A stretch of DNA of 64,000 bases from JAPUME01 sp027294185 (GTDB taxonomy: Bacteria; Acidobacteriota; Terriglobia; UBA7540; JAPUME01). Every line of letters begins with the position of its first letter. The stretch's first letter is position 1. The notes under the pieces are model-generated. The model had not been told where the DNA came from. It ran no database searches and worked only from the letters and a program-made list of their open reading frames with translations. Below are positions 32,871-41,786 of the stretch, one piece after another. Both the position numbers and the translations under genes were made by a program. The stretch is taken from assembly GCA_963555835.3 (NCBI GenBank), contig CAUVWZ020000002.1, positions 186,001-250,000 of the forward strand, read 5' to 3'.

Positions 32871-34394
32871 CTAATCTGCGGCACCTTTCAAAGCGAACCG
32901 GGCAAACTCGCGGGCTCGTTCGGCGCAGTTTTTCACCGGATTGGGCAGAGAGAGTTTAGCTCCCTGCTCAAAAATGGGAACGAGTTTGTCCATCTCCGGG
33001 CCGGAGGTTCGTCCGGTCAGCGCCACGCGAATGGGATGAAACAGATTCTTGCCCTTCTGTCCGGTTTCATTGCGCACCTCACTGATGAGGGCGCGAAACT
33101 TGTCGGAGTCCAACTCTCCTGCGGCAGCAACCTTTTGGCAGAAGCTGTCCACCACGCGTCGGGAGTCTTCTGACTCGATTACATCCTTGTTTTCCTCCGC
33201 CTGCACCGCCTCCCTGCCATCGAAGTGGAAGATCAATCGAACCGGATCGGGTAACTGGCTCAGGTGATCGACATTCTTCAGCACCGCTCCGAGCACGAGT
33301 TCCAGCCACTGTTCGGTTTCTTTGCTGACCTGCTCTCCCAGGTATCCGGCAGAGCGCAGGACGGGGAGCGATAGCTTCACCAGGCGCTCCAGGGGCGATC
33401 CCTTCATGTAGTGACGGTTGAGCCAGAAGAGTTTTTGCAGATCAAAAACCGCAGGGCTCTTGATGATGTGCGCCAGGGAAAACTGTGCGGTGAGCTGTTC
33501 ACGGCTCAGGATTTCCGTTACTCCGTCGGCAGCCGACCAGCCGAGCAAGGCGAGGTAATTGGTAATGGCCTCGGGCAGCAGACCCATTTCACGGAAATGG
33601 TCCACCGAGGTCGCGCCGTGGCGTTTGCTCAACCGTGTGCGGTCGCCGGCCAGAATGGTTGAGAGGTGCGCGAACTGTGGCAGTTCCCAACCCAGGGCGC
33701 GATAGACGGCAACCTGGCGGGGAGTGTTCGAAATATGGTCATCGCCGCGAATGACGTGGCTGATCTGCATCAGGTGGTCGTCCACCACGACGGCGAAGTT
33801 GTAGGCCGGTTGTCCGCCGGGACGAAGCAGGATGAAATCACCTATCGCATCCGGTGAAAAACGGGTCAGGCCGTGGACAAGGTCGGGAAAGCTCAAAACC
33901 TCCTCGGGAATCTTCAGCCGCGTGGAGGCAGGTTCACCCGCCTCGCGGCGCCGACTCACTTCCTCTTTGGATAATGGTCGGCACTTGCCCGAATAACGTG
34001 GCTGGCGACCCTCGCTGAGCGCGGTCTTCCGATCGGCTTCGAGTTCCAACGGTGTGCAGAAGCAGTAATAGGCATGGCCGCTTTCAACCAGTTTCATTCC
34101 ATGTTTGCGGTAAATGTCGGTGCGCTCGGACTGGCGATACGGCCCGTGTGGGCCGCCGACATCGGGCCCCTCGTCCCAGTCGAGACCCAGCCAGTGAATG
34201 TCTTTCAGAAGTTGCCGCTCGAATTCGGCTTGGGATCGTTCGACGTCGGTATCCTCGATGCGGAGAATGAAGCTGCCCTTCTGTCCGCGGGCGAAGAGCC
34301 AGTTGAAAAGAGCCGTGCGGGCGTTGCCGACGTGCAGGTGGCCTGTCGGGCTGGGAGCAAATCGAACACGAATCGGAGGCTTGGATTCCGTCAT
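32871..34394 (-). CDS. gltX: Glutamyl-tRNA synthetase
   Basis: The 507-residue class I synthetase has the HIGH motif as HLHVG (residues 19-23, within RFAPSPTGHLHVG) and the KMSKS motif as RLSKRHG. It charges tRNA-Glu; whether it also charges tRNA-Gln cannot be told from one gene. Zinc-type residues appear in the CFCTPLELE and GKCRPL region. The next gene downstream is rlmB. Confidence 0.95.
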   Translation of the reverse strand: MTESKPPIRVRFAPSPTGHLHVGNARTALFNWLFARGQKGSFILRIEDTDVERSQAEFERQLLKDIHWLGLDWDEGPDVGGPHGPYRQSERTDIYRKHGMKLVESGHAYYCFCTPLELEADRKTALSEGRQPRYSGKCRPLSKEEVSRRREAGEPASTRLKIPEEVLSFPDLVHGLTRFSPDAIGDFILLRPGGQPAYNFAVVVDDHLMQISHVIRGDDHISNTPRQVAVYRALGWELPQFAHLSTILAGDRTRLSKRHGATSVDHFREMGLLPEAITNYLALLGWSAADGVTEILSREQLTAQFSLAHIIKSPAVFDLQKLFWLNRHYMKGSPLERLVKLSLPVLRSAGYLGEQVSKETEQWLELVLGAVLKNVDHLSQLPDPVRLIFHFDGREAVQAEENKDVIESEDSRRVVDSFCQKVAAAGELDSDKFRALISEVRNETGQKGKNLFHPIRVALTGRTSGPEMDKLVPIFEQGAKLSLPNPVKNCAERAREFARFALKGAAD

Positions 34395-34533
34395 CGCTTT
34401 TTATTACATCACATCAGCCTCGATTTTCATAAATTGTCTGAATTTAGAAGCCGATTCCTGCCGGTATTCAGGGGAAGAAATCTCCTGGGGACATTGGCGA
34501 GAGGTGTCGAATTGAATTCGGGGGGAGCGGAAA

Positions 34534-36318
34534 CTACTGGTTTAAGGTACCCAATCTTTCCTCGGCCGCCTGGGCGCGGCGGGCTCGATTAAGCTTTGTG
34601 CGCGCCCCTGCATTGGATGGCACAAGTTCGAGAGCCTTTTGATACTCAGCGATGGCCTGGTCGTATTCCCCGCGATTTATGTGAAAGTCCCCCAGGCTGA
34701 TGCGTTCTCTCACCTGGTCCCTAAGGGCTGCCAGATTTCTACGGGGAGCCGATGTGGTTTCCGGACTCCTCCGAACAGGCTGGCGGGTGGTTACCGCAGG
34801 GCGTTGGCGGGTTGGAGGAGGCGGCGGGGCCGGCTGGCTCGTTGAAACCACAGGCGGCTCTTCCCTGGGAGGAGTATCCACCACTCGGGAGGGTTGTTCT
34901 TCAGGAGGGGGACTTGCAGGGACACTGGCGGCTGGGACCGCAGGGGAGGATTCAGGTCGCACGATAGGTGCGGGTGAAGTCGTTTCCGTTTCCCCGGCGG
35001 TGGGACTCTGCGGGCTTCTCATCCAAAACCATCCCATCGCTACTGCGACCAGCGTGACGATTATCAGTCCCACTCCCCGGAGCGTCCAGGATTTTTCCTG
35101 GGGCAGAGCGCGCACCGGAAGAGGCGGCAGGCGTACGGGCTCTGGATGCGCCGGAGCAGAAGAGACAGGTGGTGGGTCAGGCGCCGGCGCGGGCGGTGGA
35201 GCAGGCAAGGAATCAGGCAATGGTTCGGGCACAGGTTCCGGTGGAGGCTCCGCCTTTACCGAAGCCCTTGGGGAAGTCCGGATGTCTCGGGACGAAATCT
35301 TAACGGTGGCATCGAGGTCCGGCGTAGGGGGGGTCAGCGCCAAGGTACCACGGCCGGAGAGCTGGTCGAGCACCTGGTCAATTTCCTTTCCCAGTTCGCT
35401 TGCATTCGCAGGACGTTCTTCACGTTTTTTCTCCAGAGTCCTCATAATGAGTTGGGCGACAGGCTCGGGAATCTGAAGGTCAGGTTTCAGCTCGCGCGGC
35501 GGCCGCGGTGGAGTCTGCAAGTGGTGCAGGATCATCTCCATCGTGGTTTCCGCCTGGAAGGGCAGCACTCCGGTCAGCATCTCGTACATCACCACGCCGA
35601 GCGAGTAGAGGTCCGAGCGGCCGTCCAACTGGTCACCGCGTTTTCCCATTGCCTGTTCGGGTGACATATACTGCGGGGTCCCGATCACCACGCCTGTGCC
35701 GGTCAGGGTCAGACCGCCTTCGACCGATTTGCCTTCCTTAAGTTTGGCGATGCCGAAATCGAGTACTTTCACCGACTCGCCTCCCAGGGGCAGCGGAACG
35801 AGAACGATGTTGTCCGGCTTGATGTCGCGATGGATCATACCTGCTTCGTGCGCGGCTCCCAGGGCACTGCAGATCTGCTGGCCCACCCGTAGGATGCGGT
35901 CTATCGCCAGAGGGCCTTTGTCGCGGATGGTTGTCTTCAGACTGGGGCCTTCAACGAACTCCATGACAATAAAAGGACGCCGATCTTCGTCTTCATCCAG
36001 GTCTTCGACCCGTACGGCGTGCTCGTGTTGCAATTTGCGAGTGAGAATTGCTTCCTGGCGGAAGCGGCGGACGAATAGTTGGTCCTGCGCCAGTTCGGGA
36101 CTAATCACCTTCAGCGCACGGATTTCATCGAAGGCGACGTGGAGAGCTTTGTAAACCGCCCCCATGCCTCCCTGGCCTACTTTATTCAGGATGCGGTATT
36201 TTCCGCGCACCATGGTGCCCTCAGCCCAGGCGCCCCGAACCACCAGACGGGTTCCGTCACGCGGGCACAGAAGGTACTCGTCGGGGTGAGTGCTATTGCA
36301 GCTGGGGCAGGTCTTCAT
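34534..36318 (-). CDS. Serine/threonine protein kinase with zinc ribbon, TM and TPR
   Basis: The 594-residue protein starts with a zinc-ribbon (CPSCNSTHPDEYLLCPRDG), followed by a PknB-type kinase: glycine loop GQGGMG (48-53), Lys in ALKVI (70), HRD at 163-165 and DFG at 187-189, with SLGVVMYEMLTGVLPF later. A Pro/Ala-rich linker, one membrane helix near 410-430 (VGLIIVTLVAVAMGWFW), another Pro-rich stretch and a C-terminal TPR (GEYDQAIAEYQKALELVP) complete it. The key catalytic residues are intact, so it should be active. Layout with kinase inside and TPR outside suggests envelope sensing. Confidence 0.9.
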   Translation of the reverse strand: MKTCPSCNSTHPDEYLLCPRDGTRLVVRGAWAEGTMVRGKYRILNKVGQGGMGAVYKALHVAFDEIRALKVISPELAQDQLFVRRFRQEAILTRKLQHEHAVRVEDLDEDEDRRPFIVMEFVEGPSLKTTIRDKGPLAIDRILRVGQQICSALGAAHEAGMIHRDIKPDNIVLVPLPLGGESVKVLDFGIAKLKEGKSVEGGLTLTGTGVVIGTPQYMSPEQAMGKRGDQLDGRSDLYSLGVVMYEMLTGVLPFQAETTMEMILHHLQTPPRPPRELKPDLQIPEPVAQLIMRTLEKKREERPANASELGKEIDQVLDQLSGRGTLALTPPTPDLDATVKISSRDIRTSPRASVKAEPPPEPVPEPLPDSLPAPPPAPAPDPPPVSSAPAHPEPVRLPPLPVRALPQEKSWTLRGVGLIIVTLVAVAMGWFWMRSPQSPTAGETETTSPAPIVRPESSPAVPAASVPASPPPEEQPSRVVDTPPREEPPVVSTSQPAPPPPPTRQRPAVTTRQPVRRSPETTSAPRRNLAALRDQVRERISLGDFHINRGEYDQAIAEYQKALELVPSNAGARTKLNRARRAQAAEERLGTLNQ

Positions 36319-36381
36319 CGCGGAGGGGGTGGAGGGTTCCTTTCGTCCTCATCAGGTTCGACTTTCGCAAAACCGGTGCTC

Positions 36382-36409
36382 ATTATACCACAGGCATTTG
36401 TGTCGCAAA
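36382..36409 (-). promoter_or_regulatory. Putative promoter of the kinase gene
   Basis: On the minus strand TATAAT (36382-36387) is a perfect -10; TTTGCG (36404-36409) with a 16-base spacer is a fair -35. The start would be about 55 bases before the ATG at 36318. Confidence 0.5.
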
Positions 36410-36551
36410 CGGTTCCCGGCGGGAGGGAATCCTTGGGAGAAAGCCCCTTTCCAGGCAGGAAATTCTGCTACACTGAGCGGGAGATACAGCGGAAAAATCT
36501 TGCCCTCCAGATCAACCGAACCAGAGGCTGAGAAGATCAGCGAGGTGGAAA

Positions 36552-37034
36552 ATGCAGCGTACCGTGCTTACCCTAATGGCGCTCCTGGGGATGTTGTGCG
36601 GGCTGGCGGCACAGCAAAAGAAGCCTTCGCTTTCGACCGGCCGGTCGGATGATCGGCCTTCCCTGACCGGTAAATCCTCCTACATGTTGGCGTCTTCCAG
36701 GAAAATGCGTAGCGTGCGCCGGCTCTACATCGCGCCGATGGAGAACAAACTGGATTTTAAGCTGACCGAGGCGTTCGTGCGTTGGGGGCGTTTTGAAATT
36801 GTAGGCAGCGAAAAAGAAGCGGATGCGGTGGTCAAAGGAACCTGCTTCGCTGCTCGCCGGCTCAAGATGGTGAAGTCCGATATCTACATCAGAGAAAGAC
36901 GAACCCGGAAACCTCTCTGGCAGGATAACCTGCGTCTTCCCTATAACCCGCCCACGGTGGAAAAAGTCGTCGGAGAGATGGCCACCTCGATGGTGGACCA
37001 TCTCCGCGCGAGCATGCAGAATTCCAAGCGATAA
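36552..37034 (+). CDS. Secreted protein of unknown function
   Basis: The 160-residue protein has a signal peptide (MQRTVLTLMALLGMLCGLAAQ). A Cys at about residue 16 is not in a good lipobox, so simple export is more likely than a lipoprotein. Mature sequence: RRLYIAPMENKLDFKLTEAFVRWGRFEIV, then EADAVVKGTCF and LWQDNLRLPYNPPTVEKVVGEMATSMVDHL. The layout, a strand with a GRFEIV-type turn and an EADAVVKG element, recalls outer-membrane-associated LptE/CsgG-like lipoproteins but I cannot name it. Confidence 0.65.
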   Translation: MQRTVLTLMALLGMLCGLAAQQKKPSLSTGRSDDRPSLTGKSSYMLASSRKMRSVRRLYIAPMENKLDFKLTEAFVRWGRFEIVGSEKEADAVVKGTCFAARRLKMVKSDIYIRERRTRKPLWQDNLRLPYNPPTVEKVVGEMATSMVDHLRASMQNSKR

Positions 37035-37159
37035 TGCAGGAGTTTCGGCACAGGTAATTTTTTGAGTGAAGCTTGCTGCCGGGAGCTCTCAGCAATACCT
37101 TTTCCGGGTTTTTTCTCTCCGGGATTGCGGGTTAACCTCCAAGCTGGCATATTATTCCC

Positions 37160-37564
37160 GTGCGAACATCTTCTTCACCAAAGCCCAAACACGGCGAGGT
37201 TGCGCCCCAGGTTGTCATTCCCGACAAGCTCTATTTTCGGATGGGAGAGGTGAGCCGCCTGACCGAAACCGAACCCTACGTATTGCGTTTTTGGGAAACG
37301 AAGTTCCCCCAACTCAAACCGAACAAGACACGCTCCGGGCATCGCCTCTACCGCCGCCAGGATGTGAGAACGATTCTCGAGATCAAGAATCTTCTCTATC
37401 GGCAAGGGTTCACGATTGCGGGCGCGAAGCAGAAGCTTTCCGGCGAATCGCGAAAGCCATCCGCCGCTTCAGCGGTGCCGGCGCCCGGGGGGAAGGAACT
37501 TGCCGACCTCCGCGCCGTGAAGCGGGAATTGCAGGGAATTTTGACATTTCTTTCGCGCGAATGA
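37160..37564 (+). CDS. MerR family transcriptional regulator
   Basis: The 134-residue protein has a winged helix of MerR type (YFRMGEVSRLTETEPYVLRFWETKF, then SGHRLYRRQDVRTILEIKNLL, GFTIAGAKQKL). The DNA-binding domain is complete; the effector domain is short and Ala/Pro-rich, without metal-binding Cys, as in HspR-like and MlrA-like proteins that act with other partners. The start is GTG at 37160. tRNA-Pro follows 40 bases after the stop. Confidence 0.82.
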   Translation: MRTSSSPKPKHGEVAPQVVIPDKLYFRMGEVSRLTETEPYVLRFWETKFPQLKPNKTRSGHRLYRRQDVRTILEIKNLLYRQGFTIAGAKQKLSGESRKPSAASAVPAPGGKELADLRAVKRELQGILTFLSRE

Positions 37565-37604
37565 TAAGGTGAAATATTCCGGTCTTCCCGTCAGATCTGA
37601 GGTT

Positions 37605-37681
37605 CGGGGCGTAGCGCAGCTTGGTAGCGCGCCTGCTTCGGGAGCAGGAGGCCCGGGGTTCGAATCCCCGCGCCCCGACCA
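37605..37681 (+). tRNA. tRNA-Pro (CGG)
   Basis: The 77-base tRNA has acceptor CGGGGCG paired with CGCCCCG, discriminator A and encoded CCA. The anticodon arm CTGCT-TCGGGAG... reads stem CTGCT, loop TCGGG region, stem AGCAG with anticodon CGG; the T arm GGGGTTCGAATCCCC is normal. A T6 run 7 bases after CCA may help end transcription. Confidence 0.95.
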
Positions 37682-38024
37682 TTCACCTTTTTTCCTTGTC
37701 CGGTCTTCCCTTTGCTGTTGGGCAACATCACTCCTACGATGCATCCTTGACCAGAGGATTCTCCTCGTTTTTCGTGTTCAAAATTGCACGGCTCTTGCGC
37801 TCGAAGCCCCGATTGGCTAGATTTAGATGGTTTTCTCAGAGAACTCTACTTAACCAAATAATCATGAAGGCCCTCACGCAGTTAAACGGCGGCCACGCTG
37901 TTCTCGGAGCACGAGTCAGACATGGCATCAGCGCGGAGTTCGAAGCTCCGAGCTTTCACAACCCTTGGTGCTTGATGCCTCCTGATAAATTCGGACGACG
38001 GCGCAAGAGAAGGAATATCCGCCC
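37682..38024. other. Intergenic region, 343 bases
   Basis: The stretch between tRNA-Pro and the SDR operon has no convincing gene. It holds a short T-run after the tRNA and an imperfect stem (CGGAG-TTCGAAG-CTCCG) near 37935-37955. The promoter of the acyl-CoA operon should lie in the right third but I see no consensus. Confidence 0.5.
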
Positions 38025-38798
38025 ATGATTGTTCCTGAACTGTTCGATCTCTCCGGCCGGGTGGCAATCGTTACGGGTGGTTCGATGGGCCTGGGACGTC
38101 AGATGGCCCAGGGGTTGGCCGAGGCGGGCGCAAATCTAGTGCTCTGCGCTCGCAAGAAGGAGCGTTGCGAAAAGGCAGCCGCGGAAATCAAAGAACTGGG
38201 TGTCAAAGCCCTTGCCCTTGGCTGCGACGTCGCGCAACCCGACGACGTCCGAAACCTGATTGAAACGACGGTTCGGGAGTTCGGAACCGTTGATATTCTC
38301 GTTAATAACGCAGGCATTTCCTGGGGCGCCCCGCCGGAAACGATGCGGCTCGAAGATTGGGAGAAGGTCATCCGAACCAATGTGACGGGAAGTTTCCTGT
38401 GCGCGCAAGCGGCCGGGAACGTCATGATTCGCCAGCGGCGAGGAAAGATCATCAACATCGCTTCGGTTGCAGGCCTGGGGGGAGCGCCGGCGAAGATCGT
38501 GGAGGCCACCGGCTACCACGCAAGTAAGGGAGCCGTGATTGCCATGACCCGGGACCTGGCCTGCAAATGGGCGCCGCATAACATTCAGGTCAACGCCATC
38601 GCGCCGGGTTGGTTCCCCACTCACATGTCGCAGGGGGTGCTCGACCACCGGCGTGAATCCATACTGCGAGCGATTCCGCAGGAGCGGCTGGGCGGCGAGG
38701 ATGACATGAAAGGAGCCGTCGTCTACCTTGCCTCGGATGCCTCGGCCTACGTGAGCGGGCATGTGCTGGTCGTGGATGGCGGCCAATCGGCATGGTAA
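38025..38798 (+). CDS. SDR family oxidoreductase
   Basis: A 257-residue classical short-chain dehydrogenase: TGGSMGLG dinucleotide motif near residue 17, NNAG, IINIASVAG with the catalytic Ser, and YHASKGA with the Tyr-x3-Lys. The C-terminal ASAYVSGHVLVVDGG is typical. Likely oxidises or reduces a 3-hydroxyacyl or sugar-alcohol substrate. It heads an operon with a ligase, second SDR, MaoC, thiolase and acyl-CoA dehydrogenase, so a hydroxyacyl-CoA step is the favoured role. Confidence 0.85.
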   Translation: MIVPELFDLSGRVAIVTGGSMGLGRQMAQGLAEAGANLVLCARKKERCEKAAAEIKELGVKALALGCDVAQPDDVRNLIETTVREFGTVDILVNNAGISWGAPPETMRLEDWEKVIRTNVTGSFLCAQAAGNVMIRQRRGKIINIASVAGLGGAPAKIVEATGYHASKGAVIAMTRDLACKWAPHNIQVNAIAPGWFPTHMSQGVLDHRRESILRAIPQERLGGEDDMKGAVVYLASDASAYVSGHVLVVDGGQSAW

Positions 38799-38823
38799 CG
38801 GGGAGCCATCAGGGAGGGTTGCG

Positions 38824-40425
38824 ATGAACATTCCGCTTACGCCGGTGCGTTTTCTGCGCCGGGCGGTGGAGCAGTATCCGGACTGCACGGCCCTCGTATG
38901 CGGGAAAGAGCGATTTACCTACCGGCAATTCGGCGAACGCGTGGGTCGGCTGGGGGCGGCTCTGGGGAAACTGGGCATCCAGCCCGGAGATCGTGTGGCC
39001 TTCTTGAGCACGAACTGCCATCGTTTGCTCGAAGCCTACTACGGGGTGCTCGAAGCGGGCGCGGTTCTTCTTCCCTTGAATATCCGTCTATCACCCGGGG
39101 AAATCGCCCATATGCTGAACAATTCCGGCGCAAAGCTTCTCTTCATCGAAGCGGATTTTCTCCCCCTGGCGGAATCGTTTCGCGAGCAGGTTCAATCGGT
39201 CGAGTCTTACCTGTTGCTGGGAGGTCCGGCGGACGCCACACCCTCCTGGCTTACAGGTAAGCCCTATGAAGAATTACTTGCCGGTGCTACGCCGAATTGG
39301 CGAGACGTCATGGAGTTTGACGAAAACTCGCTGGCCGAACTTTTCTACACCAGCGGCACCAGCGCTGATCCCAAGGGGGTCATGCTGACTCATCGAACTC
39401 TCTACCTGCACGCCCTCTATGTCGCTCTGGCCGGAGCCGGCAAACCGTTCCGTGTTTACCTGCATACTATTCCCCTGTTTCACGCCAACGGGTGGGGGCA
39501 GGCGCACGCCCTCACCATCCGTGGGGGAAAGCATGTGATGATTCACCGCTTCGATCCCGTCGAGGTCTTTCGGCTGATTGAAGCCGAGCAGGTGCAGAGC
39601 CTCAATATGGTGCCCACGATGGCGACGGCTCTAGTCAATTCGCCGGAACGTTCACGATACGATGTGAGCAGTCTCGAGAGAATCATGCTCGGGGGCGCGG
39701 CCGCCTCACCCACCCTGGTCCAGACGGTGGAGGAGGCGCTGGGCTGTCTCTGCCATTCGGGCTACGGGCTGACGGAAACCTCGCCCGTACTTTCAACGGG
39801 TGAAGTTAAAGAAGGAATCTCCTGCCAGGGAATCGAACGTACCACGCGGCAGGCGATGGCAGGATGCGCCATCCCCGGCGTGGAATTGAGGATTTTCGAT
39901 GAGGAAGACAACCCGCTGCCGCATGACGGAAAGTCGATGGGGGAAGTGGTGACCCGCAGCGACGTCGTAATGGAAGGATACTGGCAACAGCCGGAAGAGA
40001 CAGCCCGGGCGTTCCGGGGCGGCTGGTTCCACACCGGCGACATGGGGGTGATCGACGAACACAACTACGTCCAGATTCTCGACCGCAAGAAGGAGATCAT
40101 CATCAGCGGAGGTGAAAACATCTCCTCTCAGGAAATCGAGAAGGTCCTGGCTGCGCATCCAGACGTCTACGAGGTTGCCGTCATTCCGGTTCCCGATCAG
40201 AAGTGGGGTGAGGTACCGAAAGCGCTGGTGGTGCGGAAGCCGGATTCGAATACCACTCAGGCTGAATTGATCGAGTTCGCCCGTTCGCGCCTGGCACGGT
40301 ACAAAGTTCCCAAGTCAGTCGACTTCCTGCGAAGCCTGCCCAAGGGAGGAACGGGGAAGATACTCAAGAAAGAACTGAGAAAGAAATATCGGAGAGAATC
40401 AGGTGTGGGAGGGAATTCATTGTGA
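38824..40425 (+). CDS. AMP-dependent acyl-CoA ligase
   Basis: The 533-residue ANL enzyme activates a carboxylate with ATP and CoA. Motifs: LFYTSGTSADPKGVMLTHR (P-loop), SGYGLTETSP, GWFHTGDMG, LDRKKEIIISGGENI and PKGGTGKILKKEL with the catalytic Lys. I start at ATG 38824, 25 bases after the SDR stop, with GGGAGG upstream; an earlier start would lie inside the SDR gene. The sequence resembles medium/long-chain fatty acid ligases (FadD3/AlkK-like). Confidence 0.88.
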   Translation: MNIPLTPVRFLRRAVEQYPDCTALVCGKERFTYRQFGERVGRLGAALGKLGIQPGDRVAFLSTNCHRLLEAYYGVLEAGAVLLPLNIRLSPGEIAHMLNNSGAKLLFIEADFLPLAESFREQVQSVESYLLLGGPADATPSWLTGKPYEELLAGATPNWRDVMEFDENSLAELFYTSGTSADPKGVMLTHRTLYLHALYVALAGAGKPFRVYLHTIPLFHANGWGQAHALTIRGGKHVMIHRFDPVEVFRLIEAEQVQSLNMVPTMATALVNSPERSRYDVSSLERIMLGGAAASPTLVQTVEEALGCLCHSGYGLTETSPVLSTGEVKEGISCQGIERTTRQAMAGCAIPGVELRIFDEEDNPLPHDGKSMGEVVTRSDVVMEGYWQQPEETARAFRGGWFHTGDMGVIDEHNYVQILDRKKEIIISGGENISSQEIEKVLAAHPDVYEVAVIPVPDQKWGEVPKALVVRKPDSNTTQAELIEFARSRLARYKVPKSVDFLRSLPKGGTGKILKKELRKKYRRESGVGGNSL

Positions 40426-41246
40426 GCGGACTGTTGGAAGGGAAAGTAGCTGTCGTCACCGGGTCAGGGCGGGGGATTGGCCGGGCAACGGCAGAATTGA
40501 TGGCCGCGCACGGGGCTCGTGTGGTCCTGGCAGACATCGATGCCAAGCCGTTGGAAGAGGCGGCGGAGGCCGTTCGTGCGGCCGGCGGCGAAGCGATTAC
40601 CTTGCAGGGTGACGCGACCGACCCGGCGTTTCCCGGTCGCCTGGTCGAGGACACGCTGGGAAAGTTCGGGACGCTTGATGTCATTGTCAACAACGCGGGC
40701 TATACCTGGGACGGTACCATCCACAAGATGAGCGACGCGCAGTGGCAGGCAATGCTTGAGATTCATCTGACCGTCCCCTTCCGCCTCATTCGTGCTGCTT
40801 CAGCTTATCTTCGTGAGACGGCAAAAAAAGAGGCGGCTGAGCGGGGCAGTGCGCAGGCTCGAAAGATCGTCAACATCAGTTCCACCTCGGGCACGCGCGG
40901 CAATGCCGGGCAGGCCAACTACGCTGCCGGTAAGGCGGGGGTGGTGGGTCTCACTAAGACCTTGGCTCGCGAATGGGGCAGATTCAATATTCAGGTCAAC
41001 GCCGTCGCTTTCGGATGGATTGACACGCGTCTGACCCGGGATAAGGAGAAAGGAGTGAAAATCCGCCGTGGAGAGGCGGAGATCGCCCTCGGGGTTCCTG
41101 CGGCACAGCGCGAGATTTCCAAGACTCTCGTTCCTCTCGGGCGGCCCGGCACACCGCAGGAAGCGGCGGGTGCGGTTTTGTTTTTCGCCTCGCCGCTTTC
41201 CGATTACATCTCCGGGCAGGTGCTCGAAGTGACGGGAGGGCTTTGA
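40422..41246 (+). CDS. SDR family oxidoreductase, FabG-like
   Basis: A 274-residue SDR: TGSGRGIGRA near residue 14, NNAG, NISSTSG and NYAAGKAG (Tyr-x3-Lys). The GTG start at 40422 overlaps the ligase stop as GTGA. Inserts such as the Lys-rich TRDKEKGVKIRRG distinguish it from plain FabG. It likely acts on a 3-hydroxyacyl-CoA or its branched relative. Confidence 0.86.
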   Translation: MSGLLEGKVAVVTGSGRGIGRATAELMAAHGARVVLADIDAKPLEEAAEAVRAAGGEAITLQGDATDPAFPGRLVEDTLGKFGTLDVIVNNAGYTWDGTIHKMSDAQWQAMLEIHLTVPFRLIRAASAYLRETAKKEAAERGSAQARKIVNISSTSGTRGNAGQANYAAGKAGVVGLTKTLAREWGRFNIQVNAVAFGWIDTRLTRDKEKGVKIRRGEAEIALGVPAAQREISKTLVPLGRPGTPQEAAGAVLFFASPLSDYISGQVLEVTGGL

Positions 41247-41713
41247 TGACGAAGTGCGTCGTGGAGAGGCTGGGGGATTTGAAGAATCTCGTGGGGCAAA
41301 AGATTGCCATCAGCAACTGGTTCGAAATCACCCAGGAACGGATCAACGGGTTTGCGGAGGCCACCGAGGACCGGCAGTGGATTCATGTGGACCGGGAGCG
41401 GGCGAAAAGCGAGTCCCCCTATGGCACAACCATCGCGCACGGGTTTCTGACCTTAGCTTTATTGAGCCCGTTGATGAAGGATTCGCTTGAGATTCGGGAC
41501 GAAATTCGGATGGAAATCAACTACGGGTTGAATCGAGTTCGCTTTCCCTCGGCGGTTCCGGCCGGTTCGAGGATTCGTTCCCGATTGACCCTGCAATCGC
41601 TGCGTGAAGTCACCGACGCAATGGAGGTAACCTGGTCTGCGACCCTCGAGGTCGAGGGGGCGCAAAAACCTTGCTGTGTGGCGGAGTGGGTTGTGCGCTA
41701 CTATGAACAGTGA
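41246..41713 (+). CDS. MaoC-like dehydratase
   Basis: A 155-residue hotdog hydratase. FAEATEDRQWIHVDRERA holds the Asp and His of the hydratase motif and TIAHGFLTLALLSPL the hot-dog helix. It probably hydrates an enoyl-CoA. The ATG at 41246 shares a base with the previous stop (TGATG); a TTG three bases earlier is possible. Confidence 0.86.
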   Translation: MTKCVVERLGDLKNLVGQKIAISNWFEITQERINGFAEATEDRQWIHVDRERAKSESPYGTTIAHGFLTLALLSPLMKDSLEIRDEIRMEINYGLNRVRFPSAVPAGSRIRSRLTLQSLREVTDAMEVTWSATLEVEGAQKPCCVAEWVVRYYEQ

Positions 41714-41737
41714 ATTGTGAATTGTAAATTGTAAATT
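41710..41737 (+). repeat. Four 7-base tandem repeats (GTGAATT/GTAAATT)
   Basis: GTGAATT occurs at 41710 and 41717, and GTAAATT at 41724 and 41731. The first copy includes the MaoC stop codon. AT-rich and short; probably slippage, in the gap before the thiolase gene. Confidence 0.55.
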
Positions 41738-41786
41738 GACAAGGCCATTGAGAGGGAATCCCCCTCTCAGGTAGGAGAAGAAAATC

